From: Candidatus Cloacimonadota bacterium
GTDB lineage: Bacteria > Cloacimonadota > Cloacimonadia > Cloacimonadales > TCS61
Assembly: GCA_021735645.1 (NCBI GenBank)
Contig: JAIPGP010000006.1
Span: 1 to 64,000 of the forward strand
Length of the DNA: 64,000 bases
Direction: 5' to 3'
Part shown: positions 15,001 to 24,500 of the stretch, in pieces
How the letters are laid out: every line of letters begins with the position of its first letter
Numbering within the stretch: position 1 is the first letter of the stretch
Program-made: the position numbers and the translations under genes
Notes under the pieces: generated by a model
What the model saw: the letters and a program-made list of their open reading frames with translations, nothing else
What the model was told of the DNA's origin: nothing
Database searches by the model: none

Positions 15001-15392
15001 AATATCTCGGGAGTTATTCCATATAAATCTTCATTGAAATCCCCCATACCGTGTGTTACTTCAAATGTCCCTGGCACGTCACAAATTACATCATTGCTGG
15101 CATCCCAGATACGAAATTTGAGAATTTCAGTTTCAAAAGTATTCCCTTGAATTGTTACCCCTTGCAATCTGCCAATGTCAACGCTGGAAGGATATCCAAG
15201 CATACGACACTCATCTCCTACAAAAGCTCCTACCAAATCTGCTGATGTAGCAAGCACACTGTCTATTCGGATGTAACAATCAAGGTCTGTACCCAATCCA
15301 GTATAAACCACAACATTCCAATCTGGTGCTGCAATTAAATATGACATTGTAAATAAAATAAAAATCACTGTTGCCAAGCGTAAAGGACTCAT
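1..15392 (-). CDS. Giant modular secreted surface protein, 3' end beyond left edge (>5,100 codons in window): signal peptide, cohesin-like modules, cadherin-like/Ig-like tandem repeats, PKD-like domains, many 'YTNSTVAY-VTIDGE-GAFVG-ECRG' modules
   Basis: Not in the supplied ORF track, probably because it has no stop inside the window. Reverse complement from 15392 reads MSPLRLATVIFILFTMSYLIAAPDWNVVVYTGLGTDLDCYIRIDSVLATSADLVGAFVGDECRMLGYPS..., preceded by GGAGG. Frame checked at three places (15392, ~6548, ~53): all are in the same phase, with coherent protein of the same repeat families. Not every codon was checked. Confidence 0.88.
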   Translation of the reverse strand, partial: MSPLRLATVIFILFTMSYLIAAPDWNVVVYTGLGTDLDCYIRIDSVLATSADLVGAFVGDECRMLGYPSSVDIGRLQGVTIQGNTFETEILKFRIWDASNDVICDVPGTFEVTHGMGDFNEDLYGITPEILDSEITLGSTAGNQVTDFTVEVESYQGIAVDWNIKEIEFEVHYTDALLEFSGYSAADMLSAGSEINVTGTSSPIIVTITSGTTISGVDPIIGLTFSPQGIGGSSALDLQNFNYTDTGETVYSITTLNDGEAVITYENFPPVAIGIPTQEIDEDFTAYDINLNSFFSDENNDELSYNGIYDDTEIGLTINDSIMTLSAIENWYGETTVIITATDLYSATVSDTFDIVIASVNDDPVIDLPPSFGFEEDGNLEVDFTSYISDVDGGTPSLTVSENVNVTVNIVGYTVTFGALADWNSSEIVYFTVDDGRSRSTGTDSVEVIVTPVNDAPVITANSPENLDVNVSVDSLQLFSITVTDIDTDSGDLVYSWFIDEFEQIGETGSSFNHIFTESANYTVRGEVYDGEYTAEFTWNVFAYIGSATLDGAQISILNKTVHNGAGFSFDILTSNINEDWGVTSYSFNLAFDSTLVEYSSITNGVVSTGGSFSLTGTGGSINVSYSGGSVVGAGAIAELTFNTLEPGTTVMAITNFQYNLTGITELTNGNLEVVNDAPIVSLEIENKPKNEDFIDFSFDLDDHFNDPNGDSLSYSAVFDSTQIGIILNEVNGQITISSILNWFGTSTVTVTATDEYAAFVQEAFSVIVSSDNDLPIIVNNIGNFTKVEDFATFTVELDSVFFDVEDNNLDYQENLVSGEVTLDITGSILSIGSVAQWYGDVTVEVMATDDDGASVTESFNIEVTPVNDDPVFDLPESFSFLKNGSLIIDFSEYMSDVDADELILTVENDVNVNVTINDFEVLFEAGPDWTGYENLTFYVNDQAGRSIVSDQVLVTVVNGPGWDRVTYTSSGTVLGIVTIDGTMARHGDIVGAFYEGECRGLQEVNVEEGIAYLTIVIGIGGSAEEVNFKVYDASEGIICDVAFTTVTIPNVAIGAFDIDGETPLITDSAISVSDAASNQKDGVTLHVTNDIGIGLSWEVTSIEFDLLYDASILNYSGYSSGDTVVEDAGIGIDEELGVVSFTINSPSPDFIFDVGEMLAVSFDIVEGITADTTTLVTPANFVYNTTGITNLQAGTVTITYQNFAPTVELPIPDQSNPEDFTEYVIDLDDHFADRNGDVLLYSAEYTATEIGILIDGSEMTISSIENWNGSTEVVVTAEDAYNVTVSDTFMVEITPVNDIPVIALPDSLTFLEDESLVEDFSVFVSDIDEDVLSLGATGNDSIIVIIDGFEVSFSSVPDWNGSEIITFTVDDSQGRAVASDSVLVIVTAVNDAPEITSYFPEDLNINAPLDSLQLFSITVEDIDTAPESLVYSWYVDEDEQPEISSSFSYTFTENGNYSVKAAVSDGEYPVVIIWDVFAYVGSATLEESQISILNKTVHNGNNFSSNILTSYLDESWGVTSFSFTLGFNSAFVDYISISEGIVSSGGDFDVMDYGDSISVSYTGGDLTGAGAVAGLTFSTLEPGVTILTISNFFFNETPITTITNGTITILNDAPVVSAIIEDYTRTEDFADFSFDLDDHFSDPNGDVLSYVISNDSTEIYVSLNEATGELTISSIENWFGESSVTVTATDEYLQSVQDEFLVTVISDNDIPVIVSQIEDKTRLEDFATFTVELDSVFFDVEDNTLTYTSILTDGELALEITGSILSISSVENWYGTATVQVKAEDDNGASVTDEFNIDVTPVNDAPVINLPDNVAFLSDDGDGLELNMSGFISDVESADSLLTIDWSGNINLMITIQDSVVTITAPEGWTGSENVTFTVSDETDSSYDIVEVIVAEGPGWNPITYSNSTIAYTEVTIDGQPAGIGDYVGAFVGSECRGMLEVELQVEENITIATINIQGGTVETVNFRVYDASANQVYNVEYFTQTNPGFSIGQPPDNLLPIAAESIPLADADFYITDYTVNQVTPVEVAISTETGISAGWLINEYSFSLSFDDSVVEYTGYNLAETISEGGTLTVNDDIAGLLQISYSNTEIISGGGDLLKLSFMPVTDNGFSNLDMYNFSMGGENISTTDGSITVVYENFGPTVKDPPLPDQPLLEDFDDVVLDLNNYFSDENGDVLSYTAALDNAKINVDIAGSQMTISSVLNQYGTTEVIVTANDNYRATVSDTFIVTVESQNDDPSIVTAIPDAYRAEDFLPFQIGLSSYFSDVDGDVLSYSVNFDSTEVLAEIIEDVSLRISSVADWYGTATLTVTANDGNGGLTDQSFDVIVEPVNDGPVIISYLPADIDVYETLDPLEVDTNIAFELTASDVDDITLTYNWYINGDLQLSSSAFNFDHDFGIGEYTVRGEVTDGLETASITWNVSVFSVTGNLEDAAITVNNIGIDLGESGTVTVSTTPLAPAWGVTGYNFTLSFDSDLVDYTGYEITNTLSEGREILVDDYVDSIRVSVTSENVFDTGGALIKLVFNSLAAGTSDLIISNFDYEGTNISDLTNGSLTVVNYAPVVSLPLFDYNRNEDFLDFQIILSNHFSDANDAELNYSAVYDPAEIAIVISNDTLTVSSVLNWNGIAEFTVTADDGHGESISDVSQVTVAAVNDEPVLIDPIENFSKIEDFDEFTIDLNSMFDDVDDVTLTYSANIQSGEVGYLIEDGILTISPVENWNGTAIIEIIAEDSYFAAVSDTFEIEITPVNDRPVIDLPENMSILVNDGDGLTIDLGNFISDVESANTELSLNWTGASNISVGITSGLEVVFTAPVDWTGMEEITFTVSDDSLEASDNVEIIVTEGPDWELVIYTNSTTAYGLVTIDDNLAGIGDYVGAFVGEECRAFQEVVYDAGRTIVTMNIQGIAFEQVHFQVFDASANQAYNVDYTAITSPGNEIGSPDNLLPIAAYTIPISETDFSIGDYSTNQVNPVEIAIETESGISAAWNIDSYHLSVNYDSSVVSYTDYSTTGTISEPGSINVTNSTDSLYIEFTSTEDISGAGALLYITFTPVANNGNTVLDLNNFQLGVDEITNLADGSITIEYENFAPVVFLELADRDSLEDFEDIVIDLDIHFRDANDDVLTYSADYNEAVVLITINGNEMTISSIANIFGTTEVTVTANDNYRAIVTDTFTVTVTPENDAPEVSQVITNYEVSEDFNPFQFNLDDYFTDIDGDVLTYDITFENTEINAEIVDVTYLRISSILNWNGTSTVSVTADDNNGGAIQQTFNVIVSEVNDAPVIIANNPLLPDVYETIDTLATTINITFDITAEDVDDTLLIYNWYVNDNLESSSALNSFDYDFGIGNFIVIGEVYDGEYTADFTWNVTVSSQVGNLEESEIAVNNIDIDLGDSGTAIVSTTPLVLAWDVNSYSFTLNFDNSLVEYIGYSLAETISESAEVDIINNGNNIVVTATSVVALEGVGALIKIDFNSLAAGISALDISEFSYETTEIVNLTSGSINVINYSPEVILPLFDYPRNEDFDDFNIILSNHFSDANDPVLNYSVAYNDLEVAASIAGDILTISSVLNWNGVTELVVTANDGHGEEVSDSLLITITAINDAPEIVENILDYDVLEDFDPFVINLAEYIVDVDGDVLTYEITSNETQIVIELSGEILTISPVADWNGSAAVQVEAFDSEYSVSDDFVVNIAPVNDEPVINLPETISFILGEELVVDFSNYVSDVDGDELILSAIPSVDIGVQITGFEVTFSTSLTTNVVETIEFTVEDSVTSVSDITVVNANNGPGWTAINLTNSTVAYGNVTIDGQPANIGDIVGAFVNDECRGVGYVRQEGGQSLVTINIQGESQETVGFLVFDASADTIYTVFYTTLTNPGGDIGYPPNLLPIAAITGAGENIPPVANAGEDQEVYEGDIVVLDGTGSYDPEGEEVTYLWTAPAGIVLDDVTSATPVFTAPLVVNDTTYTIQLVVNDGELDSEVDEVIITVQNSTLEDAVITVADAVANEGDAFTVAVNTTALEASWGIMSYSFTLGYDVDMLEYTGYTILGSLSDGADVVVTPGSGTISYSVTAMNALEGIGTLIYLNFVSLDNGSTDLIISEFYYNTTEIVNLVNGTVTSSTVVFPRPWEVVYYTNSTVAYGLVTIDENPAAAGDEVGAFINGECRGIGIVSVMNDSAFVTMNIQGIAVELVNFAVWDASEDQVLYVEFTTYTDPGYDIGYPPNYLPIGATSTPIVNYPPVAVSGGPYAEEANEGYAEVTFDGSASYDLDGEIVNYEWFWASGSILTTFPRPWEPVVYTNSSTAYGLVTIGDLPAESGDEVGAFVGDECRGIGYVSVINDTSYVTMNIQGELAESVSFNVWDASEDQTYGVEFTTINTPGSDLGYPPNYLPIAATAGSTVVNNNFPRPWIPVTYTNSTVAYCLVTIDGELAENEDEVAVFVDGVCRGLGAVVNNDTTAISSINISGDTEELVHFAIYDASEGEVLNVTYTTMSNPGNDIGYPPNLLPINGIPSTNSAVGDIVNVTLPIGDYTLVLSVTDDFGDIDRDTTQVTIYEENIPPVADAGGPYEYNADETGYAMVTLDGSDSYDEDGTIIEYKWGWGEVATSFPRPWSVVYYTNSTVAYGEVTIDGELASVDDEVAAFVGAECRGVGYVTMEELQAIVSLNIQGELEETVHFAVYDASADEVCTVSFSTLTSPGNDIGYPPDLLPIYAVSTGGGTGGGDLTIFPRPWDVVNYTNSTVAYCAVTIDGIFAEAGDEVGAFVGAECRGVGAVTLIGDQSIASLNIQGETSGETVEFNVYDLSSSIIYGVSYTTLTSPGSDIGFPPDMLPIAATSSRGETTFYRNFPRPWEEIYYTNTTICYGEVTIDGENADIGDQVGVFAGSECRGVGNVAEEDGQSIVSINIQGEAVETVRFAVYDISADEVYAVLTVAETNPGGDIGYPPDMIQIAAFTDLDITEIYGMIVTLPFAVGTYDITLTVTDDDGLSDVDQTTLIVNEINEPPVADAGGPYEEFAAAGGTGALVGLDGSGSYDTDGNIVSWEWCWIGEGGLSFPRPWTEVYYTNSTVAYCDVKIDGELASVDDEVGAFVGTECRGLGYINIEGTQSVTSINIQGEEPEIVHFAVYDASADEVCTVS

Positions 15393-15543
15393 AAAACGCC
15401 TCCCATATATATCTTTTCTTTTTTTATCGCTCAATAATATTTTCATTTCTTTTCTCTTCTTTTTCTTATAATTCATTTGTTCTCTTTTTATATTTTATCC
15501 TGATTCTAGCTCGTTTTTTAATATTTTCCCGGTCTCAAAAGCT

Positions 15544-15568
15544 CCGGGAACGGCTTAGCCGCTCCCGG
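15544..15568 (-). terminator. Hairpin after the 4752-aa gene, possible terminator
   Basis: CCGGGAACGGCTTAGCCGCTCCCGG, near-perfect inverted repeat just after the stop codon. The following T-run is short (CTTTTG), so terminator function is uncertain. Confidence 0.5.
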
Positions 15569-15580
15569 ATTATTATAAGG

Positions 15581-18500
15581 TTACTTCATTAAAATAACCT
15601 TCTGAACTTCTTGGATTACTCCAGCACTAAAGCTTACAAAATATACGCCTGAGGTGCAACCTGTATTGCGATCATTCATACCGTTCCAGGTTATTATGTG
15701 ATCTCCAGCAGGCAGCTCATTAGCAAGGATAGTCTTGATTAACTGACCCTTTACATTGTAAACCTTCACACTTACCATCTCATCTGTCTCAAGATGGAAA
15801 CTGATGCTGGTCTCTGGATTGAATGGATTTGGATAAATATTAGTTAGTCCATTCACTATGACTTCATCTTCCCCCATATTTACCGTTAAGAGCGGCATTC
15901 TATCATAATCCTCTCCAGGTTCTGAAATGATTACTTCATTACACTCAAATACTGCTCTGCTCTTCGGATCATAGATTCTGAAGCTGATTTCTTCAGCCTT
16001 CTCACTGTTGATCACCAATGAAGATATGTTTATGCCATTATAATCTCTTATGCGAGATACTCCACGGCATTCTTCTCCAGCAAAACCAGCTAAGATCATG
16101 CCTTCAGAATCTGTCATCTCGATCTGACTATAAACTACCATGCTGTTTGTGTAGATAACCGGTTCCCAGATTGAATCATTCAATTCATCTGCTGATGTAA
16201 TCAGGTTACGAGTTGCTCCTGGATAATAGAATGTTATTGGTTCCGATACTCTCACATAATATCCCTTGCCAGGTTCCAGATTTACCAGCGTATTATATGC
16301 TGATGGTAAACTCGGATCATAACTTGAGAATATATCTTTCACCTTCAGTAATGTTCCACCATCTATCAATTCGGCAAAAGCGGTCTCTACATCCATGGCA
16401 TTCTGATTTACATAAGCTACCAGATTCCAGCCACCACTTAGGTCTATAGGAGTCTGCAATGGGTCTAAAATAGCACCGGTTACATCAAGCTCAGAAACAC
16501 CGTTAACTTTCACATAATAACCAGCACCATCCTCCAGAGTATGAAGTGTATTATAAGCTGCAGGTAATGATGGATCATAACTGCTGTAGATATCTTTTAC
16601 TTTCAACAGATTCTCCATGATCGGAGCAAAAACTGCCTCAACACTCATATCGGTAGGACGCACATAAAGAGATATTAAATTCCAGCCACCACTCAGATTC
16701 AATATCTGAGTTACATCTGTTGTGTTGGAACCATTAAGCAGTATCTGATTTGGTGGATATCCTACAGAACCACCCGGATTTGACTGAATACTGGTCCCCA
16801 CATTATAGATCATATCCTCACTGCTGTCCCAGATTCTGAAATGTACGGTTTCTACAGTTTCTCCCTGCACTACCAAGGAAGCAATTGCTTCACGTGTCAG
16901 GATCTGTACTTCTGTTACCGCTCTACACTCTTCTCCTACAAAAGCTGCCACTAAATCACCTTCAACGGCATCTTCCCCTTCTATTGTTACTATAGCATAC
17001 ACTATCGTGCTGTTTGTGTATATTACCGGTGTCCAGCCCGGTCCCACTCCAGTACTCACTGCTAATGGTAAAGGATTAGAAACCGTTCCTATTGTTCCAC
17101 CGGGGTAGGTCTGAGTAAAGTACTCAAGATCATATTCCGTGTCTGTCTCCAAATCCCAGAACTTGAAGTTCACTATCTCTACGATGTCACCAAATATCTG
17201 GAAGTTAACGCGTGATGCTCCATTTACTGTTCCCATCCCACGGCATTCACCTTCTACAAAGGCTCCTATCATATCTCCAGGGTCTGCTGAAAGTCCATCT
17301 ACTGTTACATAACCATGAGCGTTTGTGAAATTATCATAAGTTACTACTGCCCAGTCTGGAGCCAGAAGATAATGAATTGCCCAGGTAAGAGTTTCCACGT
17401 ATTCACCATCTGTAATTTCTACTACTACCACATATTCACCTTCTTCTATAAATTCTGGTGTGAAGATATTACCCATTATTGGCATCAATTCGCCGTTTAA
17501 TGTCCAACTGTAGCTCAATTCATTATCAACATCTGTGGCTTCTACACTAAACTCAATCACTGCATCGTCATAGATAGTTATATCTGTTTCCACTGGTAAG
17601 TATTCATTTACTACCGGAGCATCATTTACTTCGCCTACTATGATTTCTACATCGGCTGAGGCAGAAAGTCGTACTTCATTATCACTGACTGTAAAACTCA
17701 ATATCTCGTTGCCATACCAGTCTTCTTCTGCAGAAAATGTTACAGCAAAACCCTCAATATCAACTGATACCATTAGATTTCCATCAACTGATAAAGTTAA
17801 AAATTCACTGTCTATATCATTGACGTACTCCGAGAAATCTACTACCAGAGTTTCATCTTCCAGGAAGCTGAATTCTGCCGGCAGTTCTATTACTGGTGTA
17901 TCATTTACAGGTGTTACTTCGATATAGATCATGGCTATATCAGACATTGCTTCACCATCAGTTATATAGTACTCAAAGCTTACTGATCCATTGAAATCTG
18001 CTTCAGGAACGTACTCAAATGAACCATCTTCGTTTAAGGTGATATCTCTCTGATCTTCAATTACGCAAGTTAATAGTTCTGGATATTCATCGGGATCATA
18101 GTCATTTGCCAATACTCCAGATACTGCATCTACCATCAATGTCTCATCTTCAATTACTGTATAATAGTCATCTACTGCTACTGGAGCAATATTAACATAA
18201 CCATTCACGGTAACTGCTGCTGTATCCTCAGCAACTCCATCTTCATCATCTGTTACCATTAAGGTAACTACATGTTCACCAGCACCAAATTCATAATCAA
18301 TACTGGCTCCGGCTCCTATCATTTGACCATCATAATACCATTCATATAGTACAATCTCACCATCAATATCACTACCACTTCCACTTAAGGTAACCATTGC
18401 CATGCCAGTTACTTCAGCATCTGCTGTATATGGTCCTCCAGCGTCTGCTACTGGCAGATCATTGACGCTGTTTACATTGATTGTTACTTCAGTTTCTGCT

Positions 18501-21500
18501 GAGAATTGATTCCCGTCAAAAGCAACATAAGTGAAACTTGCTACTCCATTCCAGTTGGCTGGTGCAGTATATTCAAAACTGCCATCCCAGCTTTCTTCGT
18601 TATAAATCAATGTGCCAATCACGGGTTCGTCAAGCATTAATGCTGTTAAAATTTCCGGATAACCATCATCAACATCATTTGCCAGGATGCCTTCTTCTGC
18701 TGATACTGTCAGTATCATATCTTCATCTACATTATATGTGTCCGGATATGCAATTGGATTAGTTCCACCATAAGGTGCTACTGATACCTGTACATGATCA
18801 CTGTCCGTTCCGTTTTCATTATCAGTTACTTCCAGGGTAATTGTGTAGTTGCCTGGTGCCAGTTCTACTTCAACTGTATTTCCATAGGCTTCTCCACCAT
18901 TCCAACCCCAGTAATATTGAACTATCTCACCATCAATGTCATAAGACCCACTGCCATCAAGATTTACCATTGCTGTTCCCAATGGCCCGGCTGTTGCATT
19001 GATCGGTGTTCCGGCTTCTGCTACCGGCAGATCATTTACTGAGATCACTTCAACGGTAATATCATCCATGGCGATTGCTCTCTGCATTCCATCACTTACT
19101 ATGAAAGTTAATACCTCAATACCATGATAGTTTTCAAGAGCTGTGAATGTTACTTCTGTGCCAGCAAAGCCCACGTTGATATTCTCGTTTCCAGTTACAC
19201 TCAATCCTAATTCATCACCATCAATATCACTGATGAATGGTGCAAAATCTACTATCAGTTCACCATCTTCTTCAAATGATAAATATTCCGGTAATTCTAT
19301 CTCTGGAGCATCGTTTACTGGAGTTACCACTACATCAAATTCTGTTGTTACTTCTGATAGATCACTATAACCATCCCAGGCTGTTACCGTTACAGGTACT
19401 GTACCATTAAAGTTCTCTACTGAACTGATCTCCAGCATATTATCATAAGATTCTACTAAGATGCCTTCACCTGATTCCACGGTATAGATTAATACATCTT
19501 CATCATAATCTGATATATAGTTATCAAGATCAAGACTAAATGTCTCAAAATCTTCAAATACTACCTGTTCAGGTATCGGAACCTGCACATATGGTGCACT
19601 GTTATTGATTACACCAGGAAGTTCAACTTCAATTTCCTCTTGGTTATAGACAAAGTCATAAACATCTAACACAGCCTGTCCACCATTTATCGATGAAAAT
19701 TCCAGGTTGATCAAACTACCTTCACCCTCGATTGGAATTAATTCACGTCCACCTGAACTTTGCTGGCTCACAAACTTAATGTTCACTACATCACGGTCAT
19801 ACCAGACATCTAATTGACCATCAGGAATCACTATTGTATTATCTAACGACCAGCCATCCAAACTTAATTCCATATCATCAAATGCTAACTTGAATTGATA
19901 ACTGAATACATTCCACCCCGGATTAACATAAGAAGTTAATACATCTATATGGATCGGCTCACCAGGTGCGCCTGAACCAGAACCTACTGAGATGCTTGCT
20001 ACGATCTCGGGAATTTCTGCATTCAGAACCGTTATCACTACTTCATCACTAACTACATATTCACCATCACTTACTTCCAAAGTAAATTCAAAATCTGTTG
20101 CTTCATTAACTGAAGGAGCGATTAAAGTTGCAATTGGACTGTCAGCATTTTCTATAATTATTCCTGCTGGAGCTATCCAGTTATATACCAGCTCTGTTCC
20201 TGCATCAGGATCGAATGAACCAGAGCCATCTAATAGCAATAAATCACCCTCATTCACTGTCTGAGCTTCACCGGCATCTGCCACTGGTGGATGATTGACA
20301 TTCAAGACTGTGATCACTACTTCATCACCATCTTCAAATTCACCATCACTAACTATTAATGTCAACGTGAAATCTTCATTAACAATTACTTCCGGTGCTG
20401 TAAAGCTGGGAGTTGCACTCAGAGGATCATCAAGCTCAATACCTGCCGGAGCTAACCATTCATAAGTTAAATCCTGTCCGTCAGGATCACTTGAGCCAGT
20501 TCCATCTAATTGCACTAATAACCCTTCATCCAACATCTGATCTTCTCCAGCATCTGCCACTGGTGGATGATTGACATCGATCACTTCCACTGTTCCAGGG
20601 ATCACATTCATGATCTCAGTAGAATTATACCGGAAATCTACTGCTGTGATTTCACTGATCCCGGCATTTACTGCCACAAATTCAAATGTTACCAGATTCC
20701 CGGCACCGGTGATAATCATTGCATCTGCATAAGCTACTGCCACTACTCCAGGTGCACTGTTATTCACCAGCAGCATGGCATTAGGATTGGGTACTTCTCC
20801 AGCACTAAATCCCACATATTCGTACGATTCTGCATCATAATTAATATCAAATTCAAAGCTGATTATATTCCAGTAGTCATATAACTCGGTTGTGCTCACA
20901 CTGATTGTAAATGTATCTTCTTCCAAAGCGATTGCAGAACCTACCGTGATCTCAGCTTCAAATATTGCCGGTCTCACTATCAAAGTAACTTCATCAGTAT
21001 CGATTGCCCGTCCCATATAATCATTGATAGTAAAGGTCAATATTTCTTCTCCATACCATACTGGTGAATTAAAGGTTACCATATAACCATCTATCATCAC
21101 TTCTATATTTACATTGCCTTCTACTGTCAATTCCAGTTCATCTCCATCAATATCACTGATATATTCAGTGAAATCTACGGCAAATTCTACGCCTTCATCC
21201 ATTGTGAAACTCTCTGGTAATTCAATAACCGGTTCATCATTAACCGGCTCTACATATACCATAAAGCTGGTCTCAACAATATATTCACCATCACCTGCTG
21301 ATACCTCCAGAAGTGTTTCACCATACCAGTTTTCAACTGATTCCAGTAAAAATGCTCCATTACCTAGATTAACAAGGAGTATTTCCTCTGCAGCAAATCC
21401 GATATCATAGGTTAGTACGTCTTCATCTACATCAGCAAAATTTCCAGAAATATCTAATTGATACGGCTCAAAATCTTCCTGTAAGTATATATCATCAAGT

Positions 21501-24500
21501 TCTTCAACTAATACCGGTGCATCATTTACCGGTAATACAGTCAACTCTACAGTTACTGTTTCACTGTAATCTATGCCATCATACGCTCTATATTCAAAGC
21601 TGTCTACACCAAACCAGTTTTCACTTGGCATATATTCAAATTCACCGTTGGCGTTAAACAAAAGTTCTCCAAAGCTTACATCACTCATCAGGCCAGCGGT
21701 TAATGCTTCTGGATACTGATCTGCATCGTAATCATTATATAACACATTACCTGAAAGTATAGTGTCTTCATCTCCATCAAAGGAATCCGCTGTGGCAACC
21801 GGTGCAATGTTCTCATATCCAGATACTGTGACTATAGTCATATCAGTTCCAAAACCACCTTCATCATCAGTTACTGTCAGCATTACATCAAATACTCCGG
21901 TAGCAAATATCGCTTCTGGCATCTCACCACTAACGCTGCCACCTTCCCAGCTCCATTCCCAGGCAACTATCTCGCCATCGATGTCATATGAACCGCTGCC
22001 ATCTAACATTACTGGAGCGTTCCCTTCTTCATCTGCCTGTTCATAATATGGCCCGTTTGCCTCAGCTACTGGCTCATCATTTACAGCTTCTACATTTACC
22101 ATGAAATTACTCATTACGTCATATTCACCATCTGTTACGGTTACTCCCACATAGCTTTCACCATGCCAGTTTTCCAGAGATGTGATTTCAAACATGCCAT
22201 TACCAAGATCAGCAATCTCAATTTCTGCGGCATTATAATCAACTGCATAATTTAGCACTTCGTTATCTATATCACTGAAATAACCCACTAAACTGAATTC
22301 GTAAGGCTCAAAATCTTCTGCCAGATTAATATCTTCCGGCTGCATTAACAGCTCTGGTGCATCATTTACTGCTTCCACATATACCATGAAGCTGCTTTCT
22401 ACTTCATATTCACCATCTGTTACAGTTACTCCTACATAGCTCTCACCATTCCAGTCTGCGACTGGAGTAATTTCAAACATGCCATTACCCAGGTCAGCAA
22501 TCTCAATTTCTGCGGCATTATAATTAACTGCATAATTTAGCACTTCGTTATCAATATCGTAGAAATATCCAACCAGACTAAACTGATATGGCTCAAAATC
22601 TTCTACCAGATTAATACTTTCAGGCTGCATTATCAGCTCTGGGGCATCATTCACAGCTTCCACATATACCATGAAGCTGCTTTCTACTTCATATTCACCA
22701 TCTGTTACAGTTACTCCTACATAGCTCTCACCATTCCAGTCTGCGAGTGAAATGATTTCAAACATGCCATTATCCAGGTCAGCAATCTCAATTTCTTCGA
22801 CATTATAATTAACTGCATAATTCAGGAATTCGTTATCTATATCACTGAAATAACCTGCTAAACTGAATTCGTAAGGCTCAAAATCCTCTGCCAGATTAAT
22901 ATCTTCCGGCTGCATTACCAGCTCCGGTGCATCATTCACAGCTTCCACAATTACAGTTACCATGTCCTCAGCAATCAATCTGTCCATCGCATCGTTTATA
23001 GTAAAGGTGAGAATCTCTTCTCCATTCCAGTCGGCTTCAGCACTGAATGTTACCATCAAACCACTGATGTCAACAATAACATTTTCATTACCCATTACTG
23101 AAAGATATAGCATATCTTCATCAATATCATTTACGTATTGGGCAAAATCAATTTCCAGTGATCCGTCTTCGGTAAAACCAAACGATTCCGGTAACTCTAT
23201 GGTAGGAGCATCATTCACTGCTTCCACATATACAATGAAATTACTCATTACTTCATATTCACCATCTGTTACGGTTACTCCCACATAACTTTCACCATTC
23301 CAGTTTTCGAGTGAAATGATTTCAAACATGCCATTACCCAGGTCAGCAATCTCAATTTCTTCGACATTATAATCAACTGCAAAATTTAGCACTTCGTTAT
23401 CTATATCATTGAAATAATCTACAAGACTTAATTCATAAGTATCAAAATCCTCTTCCAGATAGACGTCTTCAAGTGCCATTACCTGTTCCGGTGCATCATT
23501 TACCGGCATTACTGTAATTGCCACTTCTGTCTCCGGGCTATAGGCTGCCCCATCAAATGCCCGATAACTGAACATATCTTCACCATTCCAGTTCGCTGCA
23601 GGTGTATATGTGAAACTGCCATCTTCCAGTAATTCCAATACACCATTGCTTACATCTGCTACTAATTCAGCAGTTAAAGCTGCTGGATATTGATCAGGAT
23701 CCTGGTCATTAGCAAGTACATTATCTATCAGTACTTCATCTTCAAATACCTCAAATGCATCTGCTACTGCCACTGGAGCAATATTGTCATAATCTGATAC
23801 ATTTACGGTTGTATTTGCTTCTCCAATACCACCGTCATTATCTGTAACTGTCAAATATACCGTAGTTTCTCCAACAGCAAACAACGCCAAAAGTGTTTCG
23901 CCTTCTCCAGAACCACCTTCCCAGTTCCATTCCCAGGATACTATCTCACCATCAATGTCATAAGAACCACTGCCATCAAGCATGATCTCTACAAAACCAG
24001 AACCATCTGCCTGTCCACTATAAGGTCCACCAGGCATTGCTACTGGATTGTCATTTACCGGTGTAACAATGATAATTACTTCCGTTACAAGACTATATGC
24101 TGCGCCATCAAATGCCCGATAGCTGAACATATCTTCACCATTCCAGTTCTCCGCTGGTGTATAGGTAAAGCTGCCATCAGCCATTAATTCTAATACTCCA
24201 TTGCTCACATCCTGTTCAAGTTCTGCTGTTAATGCATCAGGATACTGATCTGGATCATAATCATTTGCCAGTACATTATTCATCAGCAATTCATCTTCAA
24301 AGACTGCAAATTCATCAGCTACTGCCTCCGGAGCAATATTGTCATAATCTGATACATTTACGGTTGTACTTGCTTCTCCAATACCACCCTCATTATCAGT
24401 TATTGTTAATAATATTGGAGTTTCGCCTACTGCAAACATGGTTGTAACATTATCACCTTCTGCTGATCCACCTTCCCAGGTCCAAACCCAGGATACTATC

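Noticed and set aside
717-15245. Fifteen-plus plus-strand ORFs (60-137 aa) such as 6871..7194 and 9832..10245
   Set aside because: All antisense to the giant minus-strand CDS. Ser/Thr/Ile-rich translations without family motifs or ribosome-binding sites; artefacts of the repeat codon pattern.
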